A stretch of DNA of 5,709 bases. It comes from Acidobacteriota bacterium (GTDB taxonomy: Bacteria; Acidobacteriota; Thermoanaerobaculia; Thermoanaerobaculales; Sulfomarinibacteraceae). Position 1 is the stretch's first letter; every line of letters starts with the position of its first letter. Below the pieces are notes generated by a model. It ran no database searches. It had not been told where the DNA came from and worked only from the letters and a program-made list of their open reading frames with translations. Below are positions 4,943 through 5,709 of the stretch, piece by piece. The DNA is taken from assembly GCA_030637805.1 (NCBI GenBank), contig DAOWFV010000239.1, positions 1-5,709 on the forward strand. The letters are read 5' to 3'. Both the position numbers and the translations under genes were made by a program.

Positions 4943-5709
4943 TCAAGCCTCCGTTGTCCGATTCTCTCGATTTTCCCGATTTGGGCCGCTCATCACGCCC
5001 AAGAGCCAGGTCCCGACCAGCATCAGCCCGAGAACCACCACCACCGCCGGTCCGGTCGGCATGTCCAGGTAGTAGGAGGCCAGCAAACCGAGAACCGAGC
5101 CCCCGACGCCGACGACCCATCCGATCACCAGTCGCGGCCCCATCCCCACAGCCAGCAAGATCGCGATACACGCCGGGATGACCAGGTAGGCGAAGACCAT
5201 CAGCACGCCGCCGATTTCGACCGAGAAGGTGATGATGACGCCGAAGCTCAGGTAGAAGAGAAAGTCCCACCAGCGCACGTTCCAGCCGCGCCGGAACGCC
5301 TCCTCGGGATCCCTGGTGATGAGCATGAAGCGGCGGTGGAAGATCCAGTGGAAAAGACCGACCGCCGAGTAGATGATCAGGTCCTTGATCACGGTGGGCC
5401 AGGTCACCCACAGCAGGCTCCCGGCGAGCATCTCCTTGATGTGCTCCGCGCCTTCGGGGGCGCGGTCCGCGATCAGGATCGTCGCCGCCGAGGCGACAAC
5501 GAAGGTGATGCCGATGATCGCCTCCTGCGGCAACTTCTCGTGGCGCGCACGGGTCAGGGCGAAGAGGGCCGCAGCGAGGGTCGCAAAGGCCATGCTGTAA
5601 AGGGTGGAGCCCAGCTCCCCCGGGTGGTAGCCGTTGACGAAGCCCACCACCGCACCCAGCCCCGCGAACTGGGCAACCGCCAGGTCGACAAAGAGGACCC
5701 GCCGCTCGA
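4943..5709 (-). CDS. Metal ABC transporter permease, ABC-3/ZnuB family (5' end outside window)
   Basis: The frame is open from the right edge to TGA at 4943-4945 and covers 254 residues. The family is usually about 270-300 residues, so only the first few tens are missing. The visible part opens with ERRVLFVDLAVAQFAGLGA, the typical LFVDLALAQ-type segment of ZnuB/MntB/TroC permeases. It continues through about six or seven hydrophobic helices. The GGVLMVFAYLVIPACIAILL segment near the C-terminus is also typical. The protein forms the membrane channel of an importer for zinc, manganese or iron, working with an ATPase and a periplasmic binding protein that would lie beyond the right edge. The substrate cannot be told from this subunit. 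The C-terminal tail (SGPNRENRENRTTEA) is polar and probably cytoplasmic. A GTG at 5648-5650 could be mistaken for a start, but the conserved motif upstream of it shows that the real start lies outside. Confidence 0.9.
   Translation of the reverse strand, partial: ERRVLFVDLAVAQFAGLGAVVGFVNGYHPGELGSTLYSMAFATLAAALFALTRARHEKLPQEAIIGITFVVASAATILIADRAPEGAEHIKEMLAGSLLWVTWPTVIKDLIIYSAVGLFHWIFHRRFMLITRDPEEAFRRGWNVRWWDFLFYLSFGVIITFSVEIGGVLMVFAYLVIPACIAILLAVGMGPRLVIGWVVGVGGSVLGLLASYYLDMPTGPAVVVVLGLMLVGTWLLGVMSGPNRENRENRTTEA

Noticed and set aside
4188..5072. 294-codon plus-strand open frame crossing the NrfD gene end and the NifX-like gene
   Set aside because: It runs out of frame through two genes with clear family motifs on either strand and is rich in Arg, His, Pro and Ser. 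It is a GC-driven shadow.
1..5709. tRNA or rRNA genes, CRISPR arrays, insertion sequences, attachment sites
   Set aside because: I looked for clover-leaf ends, regularly spaced direct repeats, transposase motifs and terminal inverted repeats and saw none. The only regular repeats are the protein-level motifs at 1737-2069.

Overview
The window is high-GC DNA from a bacterium. Several features suggest a Gram-negative that respires at least partly without oxygen: a membrane-anchored tetrahaem cytochrome c, a Tat-exported four-cluster ferredoxin, an NrfD-type quinone-interacting membrane protein and a small NifX/NifB-like metal-cluster protein. The gene set would fit Acidobacteriota or Desulfuromonadota-like lineages. 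That placement is inference from gene content; the window holds no phylogenetic marker.

Layout, left to right. (1) Positions 1-1547, minus strand: one long open frame running off the left edge. It encodes a coiled-coil-headed polytopic membrane protein reminiscent of DUF2339. (2) Positions 1548-1655: a divergent intergenic region with a near-consensus sigma-70-type promoter (TTGAAA-17-TATCAT) firing to the right and two small palindromes. (3) Positions 1656-4584, plus strand: a tightly packed four-gene operon. It starts with an unrecognised 153-residue protein built from five copies of a Trp-Leu...Glu-x-Leu-Pro motif. Next come a tetrahaem cytochrome c, a Tat-dependent 4x[4Fe-4S] protein and an NrfD/DsrP-like ten-helix-type membrane protein. 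(4) Positions 4591-5709, minus strand and convergent: a ZnuB-type (ABC-3) metal transporter permease running off the right edge, followed after one base by a NifX/NifB-like dinitrogenase-cofactor-domain protein.

How the parts work together (inference from the families): the cytochrome, ferredoxin and NrfD proteins have the composition of a quinone-linked periplasmic electron-transfer complex, of the type seen in DsrJOP and Cbc4-like (CbcSTU) modules. No catalytic molybdopterin, hydrogenase or reductase subunit is encoded in the window. The membrane protein would exchange electrons with the quinone pool, the ferredoxin would conduct them and the cytochrome would pass them to or from a periplasmic partner.

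The most novel item is the first gene of this operon. The Trp-Leu-Pro repeat protein is well supported as coding, because its repeats are conserved at protein level while their codons differ. It overlaps the start of the cytochrome gene, and I do not recognise its family.
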